A stretch of 64,000 bases of DNA from Steinernema hermaphroditum (GCA_030435675.1 CM059623.1:11378092-11442091), one strand, 5' to 3'. Positions 30,001 through 42,671 are shown, counted from the stretch's first letter. A program made the numbers and translations. The notes: generated from the letters alone by a model not told the origin.

Positions 30001-33000
30001 TTTATGATTCCATCTTGTAGAACTGCACGAGCCTGATCGAACGCGCCTACTCCCGTTGGGATTACTGTGGACTATCTTAGTTTCCTGCAAAACTTTCAAT
30101 TCGAGACAGTTGGGGCCTTGTTCATACAAAGAGCTCTGCATCTGACCCTCCTGCTCCAAAGTACCATATCGTTTTTATGATTCCATCTTGTAGAACTGCA
30201 CGAGCCTGATCGAACGCGCCTATTCCCGTTGGGATTACTGTGGACTATCTTAGTTTCCTGCAAAACTTTCAATTCGAGACAGCAGGGCCCCCGCTCATAC
30301 CAAAGAGCTCTGCATCTGACCCTCCTGCTCCAAAGTACCATATCGTTTTTATGATTCCATCTTGTAGAACTGCACGAGCCTGATCGAACGCGCCTATTCC
30401 CGTTGGGATTACTGTGGACTATCTTAGTTTCCTGCAAAACTTTCAATTCGAGACAGCAGGGCCCCCGCTCATACCAAAAGCTCTGCATCTGACCCTCCTG
30501 CTCCAAAGTACCATATCGTTTTTATGATTCCATCTTGTAGAACTGCACGAGCCTGATCGAACGCGCCTACTCCCGTTGGGATTACTGTGGACTATCTTAG
30601 TTTCCTGCAAAACTTTCAATTCGAGACAGCAGGGCCCCCGCTCATACCAAAAGCTCTGCATCTGACCCTCCTGCTCCAAAGTACCATATCGTTTTTATGA
30701 TTCCATCTTGTAGAACTGCACGAGCCTGATCGAACGCGCCTACTCCCGTTGGGATTACTGTGGACTATCTTAGTTTCCTGCAAAACTTTCAATTCGAGAC
30801 AGCAGGGCCCCCGCTCATACCAAAAGCTCTGCATCTGACCCTCCTGCTCCAAAGTACCATATCGTTTTTATGATTCCATCTTGTAGAACTGCACGAGCCT
30901 GATCGAACGCGCCTACTCCCGTTGGGATTACTGTGGACTATCTTAGTTTCCTGCAAAACTTTCAATTCGAGACAGCAGGGCCCCCGCTCATACCAAAAGC
31001 TCTGCATCTGACCCTCCTGCTCCAAAGTACCATATCGTTTTTATGATTCCATCTTGTAGAACTGCACGAGCCTGATCGAACGCGCCTACTCCCGTTGGGA
31101 TTACTGTGGACTATCTTAGTTTCCTGCAAAACTTTCAATTCGAGACAGCAGGGCCCCCGCTCATACCAAAAGCTCTGCATCTGACCCTCCTGCTCCAAAG
31201 TACCATATCGTTTTTATGATTCCATCTTGTAGAACTGCACGAGCCTGATCGAACGCGCCTACTCCCGTTGCGATTACTGTGGACTATCTTAGCTTCCTGC
31301 AAAACTTTCAATTCGAGACAGTTGAGGCCTTGTTCATACAAAGAGCTCTGCATCTGACCCTCCTGCTCCAAAGTACCATAGCATTTTTATGATTCCATCT
31401 TGTAGAACTGCACGAGCCTGATCGAACGCGCCTACTCCCGTTGCGATTACTGTGGACTATCTTAGCTTCCTGCAAAACTTTCAATTCGAGACAGTTGAGG
31501 CCTTGTTCATACAAAGTGTTATGCATCTGACCCTCCTGCTCCAAAGTACCATAGCATTTTTATGATTGGATCTTGTAGAACTGCACGAGCCTGATCGAAC
31601 GCGCCTATTCCCGTTGGGATTACTGTGGACTATCTTAGTTTCCTGCAAAACTTTCAATTCGAGACAGCAGGGCCCCCGCTCATACCAAAAGCTCTGCATC
31701 TGACCCTCCTGCTCCAAAGTACCATATCGTTTTTATGATTCCATCTTGTAGAACTGCACGAGCCTGATCGAACGCGCCTACTCCCGTTGGGATTACTGTG
31801 GACTATCTTAGTTTCCTGCAAAACTTTCAATTCGAGACAGTTGAGGCCTTGTTCATACAAAGAGCTCTGCATCTGACCCTCCTGCTCCAAAGTACCATAT
31901 CATTTTTATGATTGGATCTTGTAGTACTGCACGAGCCTGATCGAACGCGCCTACTCCCGTTGGGATTACTGTGGACTATCTTAGTTTCCTGCAAAACTTT
32001 CAATTCGAGACAGTTGAGGCCTTGTTCATACAAAGAGCTCTGCATCTGACCCTCCTGCTCCAAAGTACCATATCATTTTTATGATTCCATCTTGTAGAAC
32101 TGCACGAGCCTGATCGAACGCGCCTACTCCCGTTGCGATTACTGTGGACTATCTTAGCTTCCTGCAAAACTTTCAATTCGAGACAGTTGAGGCCTTGTTC
32201 ATACAAAGTGTTATGCATCTGACCCTCCTGCTCCAAAGTACCATAGCATTTTTATGATTGGATCTTGTAGAACTGCACGAGCCTGATCGAACGCGCCTAT
32301 TCCCGTTGGGATTACTGTGGACTATCTTAGTTTCCTGCAAAACTTTCAATTCGAGACAGTTGGGGCCTTGTTCATACAAAGAGCTCTGCATCTGACCCTC
32401 CTGCTCCAAAGTACCATATCGTTTTTATGATTCCATCTTGTAGAACTGCACGAGCCTGATCGAACGCGCCTATTCCCGTTGGGATTACTGTGGACTATCT
32501 TAGTTTCCTGCAAAACTTTCAATTCGAGACAGCAGGGCCCCCGCTCATACCAAAGAGCTCTGCATCTGACCCTCCTGCTCCAAAGTACCATATCGTTTTT
32601 ATGATTCCATCTTGTAGAACTGCACGAGCCTGATCGAACGCGCCTATTCCCGTTGGGATTACTGTGGACTATCTTAGTTTCCTGCAAAACTTTCAATTCG
32701 AGACAGCAGGGCCCCCGCTCATACCAAAAGCTCTGCATCTGACCCTCCTGCTCCAAAGTACCATATCGTTTTTATGATTCCATCTTGTAAAACTGCACGA
32801 GCCTGATCGAACGCGCCTACTCCCGTTGGGATTACTGTGGACTATCTTAGTTTCCTGCAAAACTTTCAATTCGAGACAGCAGGGCCCCCGCTCATACCAA
32901 AAGCTCTGCATCTGACCCTCCTGCTCCAAAGTACCATATCGTTTTTATGATTCCATCTTGTAGAACTGCACGAGCCTGATCGAACGCGCCTACTCCCGTT

Positions 33001-34833
33001 GGGATTACTGTGGACTATCTTAGTTTCCTGCAAAACTTTCAATTCGAGACAGCAGGGCCCCCGCTCATACCAAAAGCTCTGCATCTGACCCTCCTGCTCC
33101 AAAGTACCATATCGTTTTTATGATTCCATCTTGTAGAACTGCACGAGCCTGATCGAACGCGCCTACTCCCGTTGGGATTACTGTGGACTATCTTAGTTTC
33201 CTGCAAAACTTTCAATTCGAGACAGCAGGGCCCCCGCTCATACCAAAAGCTCTGCATCTGACCCTCCTGCTCCAAAGTACCATATCGTTTTTATGATTCC
33301 ATCTTGTAGAACTGCACGAGCCTGATCGAACGCGCCTACTCCCGTTGGGATTACTGTGGACTATCTTAGTTTCCTGCAAAACTTTCAATTCGAGACAGCA
33401 GGGCCCCCGCTCATACCAAAAGCTCTGCATCTGACCCTCCTGCTCCAAAGTACCATAGCATTTTTATGATTCCATCTTGTAGAACTGCACGAGCCTGATC
33501 GAACGCGCCTACTCCCGTTGCGATTACTGTGGACTATCTTAGCTTCCTGCAAAACTTTCAATTCGAGACAGTTGAGGCCTTGTTCATACAAAGAGCTCTG
33601 CATCTGACCCTCCTGCTCCAAAGTACCATAACATTTTTATGATTCCATCTTGTAGAACTGCACGAGCCTGATCGAACGCGCCTACTCCCGTTGCGATTAC
33701 TGTGGACTATCTTAGCTTCCTGCAAAACTTTCAATTCGAGACAGCAGGGCCCCCGCTCATACCAAAAGCTCTGCATCTGACCCTCCTGCTCCAAAGTACC
33801 ATATCGTTTTTATGATTCCATCTTGTAGAACTGCACGAGCCTGATCGAACGCGCCTACTCCCGTTGGGATTACTGTGGACTATCTTAGTTTCCTGCAAAA
33901 CTTTCAATTCGAGACAGCAGGGCCCCCGCTCATACCAAAAGCTCTGCATCTGACCCTCCTGCTCCAAAGTACCATAGCATTTTTATGATTGGATCTTGTA
34001 GAACTGCACGAGCCTAATCGAACGCGCCTATTCCCGTTGGGATTACTGTGGACTATCTTAGTTTCCTGCAAAACTTTCAATTCGAGACAGTTGAGGCCTT
34101 GTTCATACAAAGAGCTCTGCATCTGACCCTCCTGCTCCAAAGTACCATATCATTTTTATGATTGGATCTTGTAGTACTGCACGAGCCTGATCGAACGCGC
34201 CTACTCCCGTTGCGATTACTGTGGACTATCTTAGCTTCCTGCAAAACTTTCAATTCGAGACAGTTGAGGCCTTGTTCATACAAAGTGTTATGCATCTGAC
34301 CCTCCTGCTCCAAAGTACCATAGCATTTTTATGATTGGATCTTGTAGAACTGCACGAGCCTGATCGAACGCGCCTACTCCCGTTGCGATTACTGTGGACT
34401 ATCTTAGTTTCCTGCAAAACTTTCAATTCGAGACAGTTGAGGCCTTGTTCATACAAAGAGCTCTGCATCTGACCCTCCTGCTCCAAAGTACCATATCATT
34501 TTTATGATTGGATCTTGTAGTACTGCACGAGCCTGATCGAACGCGCCTACTCCCGTTGGGATTACTGTGGACTATCTTAGTTTCCTGCAAAACTTTCAAT
34601 TCGAGACAGTTGAGGCCTTGTTCATACAAAGAGCTCTGCATCTGACCCTCCTGCTCCAAAGTACCATATCATTTTTATGATTGGATCTTGTAGTACTGCA
34701 CGAGCCTGATCGAACGCGCCTACTCCCGTTGGGATTACTGTGGACTATCTTAATTTCCTGCAAAACTTTCAATTCGAGACAGTTGAGGCCTTGTTCATAC
34801 AAAGAGCTCTGCATCTGACCCTCCTGCTCCAAG
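1..34833. repeat. 173-bp satellite tandem array, about 201 copies
   Basis: An uninterrupted head-to-tail array of a roughly 173-bp monomer (a few units are 1-3 bp longer or shorter). It is already in progress at base 1 and ends at about 34,833, where the last unit breaks off after ctgctccaa and unique sequence starts with a short GT run. Most of the monomer is nearly invariant, for example the stretch gaactgcacgagcctgatcg. Differences cluster in a window of about 30 bp after ttcgagacag. Two main subtypes differ there: cagggcccttgctca and ttgaggccttgttca. Zones are visible: ctcacaccaag types dominate up to about 5.9 kb; a gacccctcc form with an extra C occurs at about 21.5-25.1 kb; accatatcgttttta with tgattccatc dominates at about 29.1-33.8 kb. 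Minus-strand open frames that restart every 173 bp are a by-product of the repeat. Chromosomal role unknown. Confidence 0.98.
28711..33794. repeat. Multi-monomer (higher-order) duplications inside the satellite
   Basis: Within the right end of the array the order of monomer variants repeats. A run beginning with a distinctive one-base-longer unit recurs at about 29,057, 30,096 and 32,346, that is 1,039 and 2,250 bp apart (6 and 13 units plus one base). The block 28,711 to about 30,095 therefore matches 32,000 to about 33,384 at an offset of 3,289 bp. A private variant (ccaaaatctctgc) at about 27,187 recurs at 28,571, exactly 1,384 bp or 8 units later. These are signs of recent block duplication, through unequal exchange or replication slippage, on top of monomer-level turnover. 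Confidence 0.8.
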
Positions 34834-37800
34834 TGTGTGTGTCCTCGCTGATCGGGTCTGTTTTGACATTAAGACTAACTCAGAGATCTACATCCAGTGA
34901 ACACATTTGATCTCGTTTTGATGGAGTAAGTGGACAACAATCGTTCATGCCAACAGTTAAGCTTTCATTTCGCTTTTGTAAAGACTATTGGCGATTAGCG
35001 GAGACTAGTTGAGGAAGCGGCCAATCGTATTCCGACGAGTGAACTGCTTTTGCTTGCGCCCAATCTGGACTCCTCAACATTTCAGCGAGTGGAGCCGTCA
35101 ATATCCATCGACTTGCATCTGTTGCACGTTATATTGTACCGTTAAAAAATCAACAAAGCCCACCACTTACCACCACGTGTGTTGTTTGCCGTCAGCGGCC
35201 GATCCCACCCTCTCTCCGCACTAGCGATCGATCGTTGAATTTGCCGGAAACTCGCGGTATCCCCGTATCGCGCAGTCCGCCTCCAGTGACAACCTGTTTG
35301 CCCACTCGAGAGTCGTCCATCACCGAACGATCGATGTAACTGTTTTTCGTTGTGTTTCTCTTTACGATGTTCTAATTGTGTCGTGAAAGTCGATATCGAA
35401 AAATGGGGTGGGTCTCGAAAAGCACTGCAGGAGTCGAGGCTTAGCTCTGGTCTCGAAGCTCGACGTTCCGGAACGTTCATCGCCATAAAATTTATAGCAT
35501 CTTCTCGTTCCGACATTCATGATTTTTCTTTGAGTTTATGCAAGTTTGATGGGAATTTTGAATTTGAAAAGAAGGTCCAAAGTTCGTGATATAATCTCAA
35601 ATGGGAGTCATCAGTCAAACGCGATGTGAGCGCCAACCCCTTCTAAGTGTTTAAGGTATTCCGCGGGCAAAAATGTAGTCCTGTGTGGTTCCTCGTTAAA
35701 CTTTTTCTTTGCTTTCGGCGAATGCAACATTCCGTAATCTTCTATACGGTCTTTCGTTTGTGTAAGTGGCGATCGGTTGGGTTGTCCACTCGCTCACTCT
35801 GAGTGAGCGGTCGCTCTAGGCCATGGTTGTTGGCTCAATGATAGCCGAGGCTCCTAGAAGGCCTGGACCACCAGGGAGCCGTAGTTCCACCGTCTTGCCA
35901 AGAAGACTGTTATCATCTCCGGACTTCACTGCCGCCACGTGAAAAGAAAGCATTGTTCAAACCGCCAGTTTCTCCGTTTCCGCACACCGCTTCCGTGCAA
36001 TCGACTTTTCGCTTCTAAAACAGTCCTTCGATCGACTAGTTGAACCCTGTTAACTAAACTCCAGTTAGCTGAGACCTTCCTTTTCAGAGACTTTGTTCTC
36101 GGGAGATCTGTGATCGGACTCTAAACCTTAGCAATATGTTCCAAAAAATAGAAACGAGACAAAAAGATACGACAATCCTCCAAAGTGCTTCAAAACAAAA
36201 CATAGCAGACGTATATTTACACAGCTCCAAATCGATTAAAATGCACTACATAACAAAGATCTCTTCTTGAATACCTGCAGGTTCGTTTGGTTTTTCGGGT
36301 TGTCTTCTCACAGCAATCCAAACCAGCTCTTACTTTCCCATCTGGTGGTGTCAGAACATTCAAAACAGGCATATCTATGCGATGTGTACATTTCTCGCCC
36401 ACAAATAAGTTCCGTGCTTATCGCTTTCGCGTTATTCATGTATGAATGCATTCATAAACAAATCCGGGAACTCTGTCCCCTCTTTCAACGAGAGCGTTTC
36501 TGCACACACGCATCTTATTTTTGATGAGATGTCTCTTCATTTAACGACCCACCGCAATATTTAATGTCAACTTTTATCGGCGAAGACTCTAAACCAAACG
36601 ACCCGAGACCTCCAGCCCCACCTTCCACCGATCTCCGATCACTTCCGGCATTCTGGAGTCCAGTCCACAAGCGTGTCCTCTTCTTTATCAATCACTTCGC
36701 GACATCATAAACACGGCGCCGACGCCGCCTGTTTCTCCGCGATCGATTCGTTCTTGCGATTTTTCGATCCCTCGACCTCACGTTGTTGTAATTGAGGACC
36801 TTCTTGCAGATGAGAAAGGCGCCCGACGGTGTCACCGCTTGAAGAAGACCCCCTGTAGTGAGAAGACTAGAAATCGATAGAGATGTTGACGCGGGAGAAG
36901 TTCGTCAAGTACTCCTCGAAGATACTCGGTAGGTGGTGTTATCTCCGAATTCGTATCGCTGACCGATATGTGGGCACGAGACGATCGATGTGATAGTATT
37001 AAGTGGCGACTGATCGATAGGGAGTAGTTCAACGTGTTTTGGGTGATGGCGACCAAAGGTATGAAAATAAGCTTTGAAAAAGTCACTATTTACTGTAGAG
37101 AACCATCAATGAAACCATTTCGAAGAGATCGACTTCAAAATATACGTAAAAACATAATGTACTTTCATCATCCCCATCATCATTTCTCCTTTAAAAACGG
37201 ATGAATCTATTGTTCAATTGGGTACCCCCATATTGCTTTTTATCGGTATTCTCCTGGCGGTCTTTTCGTTCTTCTCGGATATGGACGTCAGATTTCATGC
37301 ACATTATATAGCACATTCTTTTTACACAAACGAAAACCGCGGAAAGCGATGCGCGGTCCGGCTGTCCTAATCCTAGTCTGTTCCCTATCTTGTTTCATGG
37401 CACATCCCTTACAGTCAAAAGCTGTTGAAAATGGACCACTTCTAAAGTTTGTTCAAAGTTTCCGCGGCCGTAAAGCGTTGGGACTGCTCCCTGAAATTTT
37501 GTTCCTGTTCCTCCCTAATGCCTCTCCATTTGGAGTTACCTATATGTCCTGTAAAAATTGATTTCTTTTGCTTGAAAGCGTATTTTTCAAAAGGTTCCCA
37601 TCCCCTCTCCCATCCTCCGCGAGCTCAGTACAACTAGAAGATCATTCCAACATCATTCTAACTTTCTAGTGGTGAAAGAAACTCCAAGCATTTGGGCAAC
37701 CTCTAAAACTGAAACTGAAAGGTTTTTGGATCAAGCAACGAACTCTGCCTGCAAAAGTCCGATGTTTTTTTTTTGTCTATTTTTTGCTATTTCTCGGAAA

Positions 37801-39122
37801 CTATCACATTTTTCGAGAAACTGCTTTTACTATGCACAGTGCCCTCAAAAACAAGGGCACATAGATTTTCAGTATTTTTAAAACGTTTTTTTATCTATGT
37901 ACCTTTAAAGAGCTGGTCCGATGCGCAATCTTCGAATTCCATCATCATTCCAACAACTTGTTAATGGAGATGGAACATCCCACGTTTGTGGAATTTGGGC
38001 GGTTAATCAAGTTGGTGTGTTGTTAAACGATCGATTTCCTTAATTACTTTGTTTTTCCACTTAGACGGATTATTATTGTGAAGAAGAGTAGTCGTGCTCG
38101 TCTCCACGCTCCTTCGCGCGCATCCTCGGCGCCCCACTCGGCAAACAGTTTCCCTCGTGTTAATCACCGCCTAAACCTCGAACAAACAGCGCTACCCCGA
38201 GCAAACACTCCCCGATTCCGTCGGTCCAAACACCAAAAGGGCGACTCTTTTTCATCGCCATGGTGTCGGAAACCTCCTCGAAAGGACGCGAGCATAAAAA
38301 AGGCCTTTAAAGTTGGCCGAGGGCGCCATTTCCTCCGGCGCGTCATCGCCGCCACTTCCATCGCCGTTTTCTTCCGCGCCGCGGAAAAATAATCGATTTG
38401 TTTGTCCGTCCAGCCGCCGGCTTGGCGCTGTTTTTAGGTCGCAACGTTCTTATTTTCCCTTTTTGTTGCTGTCCCGCTGTGTTTTGCCCCTAAAGGCGCG
38501 CGAAACGGCCGAAGACTGATGATGGGCGTGAATAAGTAATAAGTTTGAGGGGGAGGAATTGTGAATCATGGAATTTCCCCTTTGGCGCTCCAAATGTTTG
38601 AGAATCGTTGACTGTAGCGAGCGTTCAAGCCTCTTCTCTTGGATGCTAAACTGAAATAAATCTGAAATATAAGTGCTTCAAAAACGCTGGTGTAGGATCG
38701 CTTAGAGGTCCTTTAGGGACAACGTTGGAAACAGAGCCTAGAAGCTGTTTTATAAATCTTTAATGAGTCCTATTGAGCGAAAGTTTACACAGCACTCAAA
38801 GATTCGAATCAAATGAACTAGAGACGAGTGTCCTCACCAGCGCCTTCTTGAACGTACCAGTTCCGTTTCTTTTGTTTTTTTTTTATTGACTGTGTACTTG
38901 GACAGATGGCTTGTGTATGACGTGATTTCGATCCTTTCATTTTGGTGTTTGCGTGCCTTGGGGAACGGTGCTACGATGATCGCGTTTACGCTTTTTTCTA
39001 CACTGGAATGATTTTCAAAGTTCGTGAAGATACTTAAGAAATTTCTCCTTGTTCTTGTTTCTGGAGTATGTGTACTTCAGAAAGGGAAAAGGAGTGGTGG
39101 CATCAAAAATGCTTTAACGTTA
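34834..39122. other. Gene-free stretch with GC-rich islands
   Basis: No open frame here has a recognisable product or a convincing exon structure. Composition alternates between AT-rich DNA and islands of higher GC at about 35,000-35,500, 36,590-36,800 and 38,080-38,420. A perfect 19-bp palindrome built on CGCTCACTC sits at 35,791-35,809. ATCGAT-containing motifs recur near 35,230, 35,330 and 36,990. The islands could be regulatory DNA or an unrecognised 5' exon, and nothing in the sequence decides this. Confidence 0.5.
38078..38420. other. GC-rich island of unknown function
   Basis: This block of about 340 bp is much richer in GC than its surroundings and stays open on the plus strand for 104 codons. 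The predicted peptide is basic, of low complexity and unlike any family I know, and I see no convincing splice sites around it. I read it as possible regulatory sequence and not as a gene. Confidence 0.3.
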
Positions 39123-39552
39123 AGGGCCATTTATAGTCTGCGCGACACAAAACCCCCTTTTTTGTGTCGCTTAGCTTGTCTACGCGTGACTATATATGCA
39201 AAACCAAATAAAACTGCACAGTTATGATGCTTTCGGATCGGGCTATCAAACCACCAAAAGAAAAAAATTGTGGGGCATGACATGTAGGTTACCTTAACTG
39301 TCGCTTAGCTTTAACTTGACTGTCGCTTAGCTACGCGACACAGCTGCGCGAAAGTCAAGTTGAAGCTAAGCGACAGTTAAGTTAACCTACGCAAAGTCAA
39401 GCTAAAAATTTTTTATGCTGATGATTTTACATCCCGATCCGAAAGCATCATCACTGTGCAGTTTTATTTGGTTTTGCGCACATAGTCACGCGTAGACAAG
39501 CTAAGCGACACAAAAAAAGGGGTTTTGTGTCGCGCAGACTATAAATGGCCCT
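39123..39552. mobile_element. 430-bp foldback MITE, Tourist/Harbinger-like
   Basis: The whole element is one long imperfect palindrome. The left arm starts agggccatttatagtctg at 39,123. The right arm ends with the reverse complement at 39,552. The arms match for about 130 bp, including blocks around gtgtcgcttagcttgtc and gatgctttcggatcggg. A second inverted repeat fills the middle (ttaactgtcgcttagct against its complement). It is flanked on both sides by TTA (39,120-39,122 and 39,553-39,555). A 3-bp TTA/TAA duplication is known for PIF/Harbinger transposons and their Tourist-type MITEs. There is no coding capacity, so it would depend on a transposase elsewhere. Family assignment is inference from the duplication and size. 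Confidence 0.75.
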
Positions 39553-39555
39553 TTA

Positions 39556-42500
39556 GGCAGCTTTGTCTTCAAAGTTGACCGAATTGGCAAAAGTTAGCGG
39601 CGATGATTGCCCCCTCCATCGGCAGAAGCCGTTTTTTCCAAACTGCGGAAATTGATGGTTTGCGGTGAAAGAGGCTCCGGACGTAGATCACAAAATAGAA
39701 AGAAAAAGTCGAGATGGGAAACCATCCGACAGAAAAACGCTTTTAAGAAAGTGCATGTAATGTCCTGATGTAAGGAGCTGAGAAATCTGTCAGAGAAATC
39801 TTTGGTGACAGGCAAGAAAGTTATCGACACCGATTGCTACCTTTCGACCCGTTTAAGCGGAGCGTAATCCTAATCCGACGATCTCATACTCGCAGCTCGA
39901 TTTCCCCGTGAGTGGTCAAAGATGTTAGGCAATGGCCAAAGGTGCGATGCGGTGACAGTGGGATGAGTCCAGTGCCAAGCGATAGAACAACGAAATCAAA
40001 AAGACCAATAAGACAAGTATTCGAGCCTTCGAGCGAGGGGCAGCTAGCTCTATGTGATGGGTATAGGCCCTCTTAGCTTCAGGCAATCTTGCACAGAAGA
40101 TTATACACGCACTAAGGCTGATTCGTTTCTGAACGATTGAGAAAAGGTGTTTACATTGTCAGATGTGCGTATGAGTAAAGGGGATTTTAGTGTTGACCTT
40201 CGCTCATGTAAGCTTAGTTCTGTGCCAAATCATAACCTAATATAAGAAGGACACTTCGGAGGTATAAGTTAAGGCGGATTGTAGGCGAATTCTAACAAAA
40301 TAAAAGCAGAGCTATCGTTGAATGAAAAGATAACATTAACCCCTCATTCGATCCATTCCGAAACATCTCCAGCGTAAACCAACGGACGTGTTTTTCCACA
40401 CCACTTTACGGCGCACGAATTAATCGATCCAATCTAATTGAAACATTCCGGCGCCGATGCCGGAATGCGATGAATAATGAGTCATTTTTCGGAGGGCGAA
40501 GGAAGGATGCTAGTGGGAAGTGTGTACAGTGGTGACTCACACACCACTTCCATCATCTTTCCCTCGTTTTCTCCGAACGTCATGACCTCCTGGAAGGGCG
40601 TTCTTCCCAGGTTCGAAGATCGTTTCTGATGCCATAAAAGCGTTAGTTTGGGGAAGTGAATGTGAAAATTCACACGTTTGCAGAAACTAAATCATATCTT
40701 GCAAATAAATGAGTTCCAAAAAAACGGAAACGACCGTAAGTCGATCGCAGTGAGACCATATCGGAGACCAATTAAGTTCCGTTATTTGTGGAAGTTAACC
40801 GATCGATTCCCATCTTTCTTTTCGGAGTCGCCGTCGCGGCACCAATCCGCGACCTTTATTGTTTGACGCGCGCGACGTTGGGTCGTGGGAGGGGGGCGAC
40901 ACAACTTGTGTTCCGTTGTTTGTCGGTTTCGTGTTTCCGATTTCTGCATCTCGAAAGGCTCTCAAAGTGTTTATAAACAGGTGGCTAGCAGATGAGTTTA
41001 CGGCCATGTGACATAACATATGTGTTGCGATGATTGATTGGCTAATCGATCTCCTTAGTCATGTTTCTGTATTTCCCAAACCCTTTTTCCAGGATCGGTC
41101 ATTTATGACTCACCTTTTAATGGCATCTAGAAGATCTCTCTTACACTGGAACCTGCCAAAACATTGTGCACTAGAGCATGTGAATCACTTCTTGTGAATC
41201 AGCCTTGTTTTACAACTCCGGCATTTTACCATACGTCATGCAGCAACTAGCTATTTTTAATCTTTCCATTAGCGCTTTGTTGCATTTGTAAACTGACGCG
41301 TTTGCATTCAAGGCTCAGCAACGCATGTGTCGTCATCACTTTCTTAAACTCGTCCCTCCACCTGGTTCGGGATCTATCAAGAGGTCTTGTTATGGAGGGT
41401 CTCTATTCATCATTTGTATTTGTAAACTGCACACTGTATTCCTTTTAGATTCCTTCTTGCGTATTATCATTTTCCCGCTTTCATGCCTTTTTTTCACCTT
41501 TACATAATGGAAGATTTTCTAAGTCAATTCATAGTTCTGAAGTCGAGAATTCTTATGGAAATGCAATTCCTGATTCAATGATCCCATAATGGTCCTCTTC
41601 ATTTGGTTCAGGGATCTCTGTTAAGCTCCTTTTCGGGACCTGGTTGAATCCGAACTCTGTCATTATCATCGCCAACCTTGATTTCCAAAAAGGAACGTAT
41701 GATGTGTTGTGATTTTAGGAGCCTGTTTATCTCATTTATTTTTATGCTCAGACAGTCATAGAACGGCGCAAACAATTTTGGCAAAGCTTACGTAAAACTG
41801 GTACTTCGAGAACACAGGTCGATTAGCACTAGCGCTACTATTAGCACGCTTGTCCAGATCAAACGGTCATTTTGCTTGTCACATTTGTTACACAGTTGTT
41901 TGCCTACTGTACTCAAGTTGTTATAAGTTTTTTTATTTCAATGAAACATTATGCGAGATCATAAGAAAATCTTGACCTCGATGAATGTCGTCTTTTACCC
42001 TTCAGCCCTTGCTTCAGCGGGACCTTAGCTGATAGCAATTTTGTATAACTACAGCTGATGCTTTCTGATTTAAAACTTTTTGTATTAATTTCTGATTTCT
42101 GATTTTCTCATTTAAAACCATAGCTGATGCCTTTCCGCGCGTTCTCATTACGTTCTTCTTCCTGCACTTCTCTAAATATAGCTTTATTTTTAATTAAAAC
42201 GACAGACATAGCACAACTGGTGTATGTTTTAATGTGCTGTTTATGGCTTGTTCGTGGCATAAATGTCACATCTAATCAAGTTGATCGGTGTCCCTGTGGA
42301 GCGAATATTTTCCTCCATTCCAGGACGCTTAAAAAACCAGCATCCTCACTCATTGACTATTTATACGAGGCCGTGAGAGGCCGTTCCCCTCGGGATTAGA
42401 GACGCTATTTGTGGGTGTTCAATTTTTGCCTCAAGTGCACCCAACCGTCTGAATTCAAAATGACAGGCGTGCTTTAGAAATATTCAACAGGACTTCGGCA

Positions 42501-42670
42501 ATATCGATTTTAGGGCTTATAGTTCGGATGGCTTTTCTTGAGTCGTCTTGAAGGCTCTCCGAAAGGCCTGCCAAAGATGTCTTTTCCTGGGGTCCAAATT
42601 GAGCATTCCTGTGATCTGATCCACACCACGTGCCTTGCGCTTATTTTCCGCCCCATCTGAGAAACATCTT
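39556..42670. other. Gene-free stretch upstream of the extended synaptotagmin gene
   Basis: About 3.1 kb without a supportable gene. Near 40,410-40,500 there is a cluster of TAAT-type words around a short inverted repeat (CATTCCGGC, 6-bp loop, GCCGGAATG at 40,444-40,467), which would suit a homeodomain-bound regulatory element. The rest is AT-rich and unremarkable. An upstream non-coding or coding exon of the next gene could lie here, because its frame stays open for about 90 bp before the chosen ATG. Confidence 0.4.
40444..40467. promoter_or_regulatory. Short GC-rich inverted repeat in a TAAT-rich cluster
   Basis: Nine-base arms CATTCCGGC and GCCGGAATG are separated by six bases. TAAT/ATTA words lie on both sides (attaatcgatccaatctaatt to the left, aataatgagtca to the right). 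It may be a protein-binding site; no direct evidence. Confidence 0.25.
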
Positions 42671-42671
42671 C

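Noticed and set aside
122..34832. About 200 minus-strand open frames of 78-211 aa starting MEQEGQ across the satellite
   Set aside because: They restart every 173 bp because the unit is not a multiple of three, overlap each other, and fuse only where a unit gains or loses a base. There is no codon-level constraint; they are a by-product of a stop-poor repeat.
1..34833. CRISPR array, 5S rRNA cluster, tRNA cluster or spliced-leader cluster as the identity of the tandem repeat
   Set aside because: There are no short repeats with unique spacers, and no 5S, tRNA A/B-box or spliced-leader sequence is recognisable in the monomer. The host is eukaryotic.
35142..35516. 124-aa minus-strand open frame next to the satellite
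   Set aside because: Low similarity to anything recognisable, no splice context and mixed composition; likely chance in a GC-rich patch.
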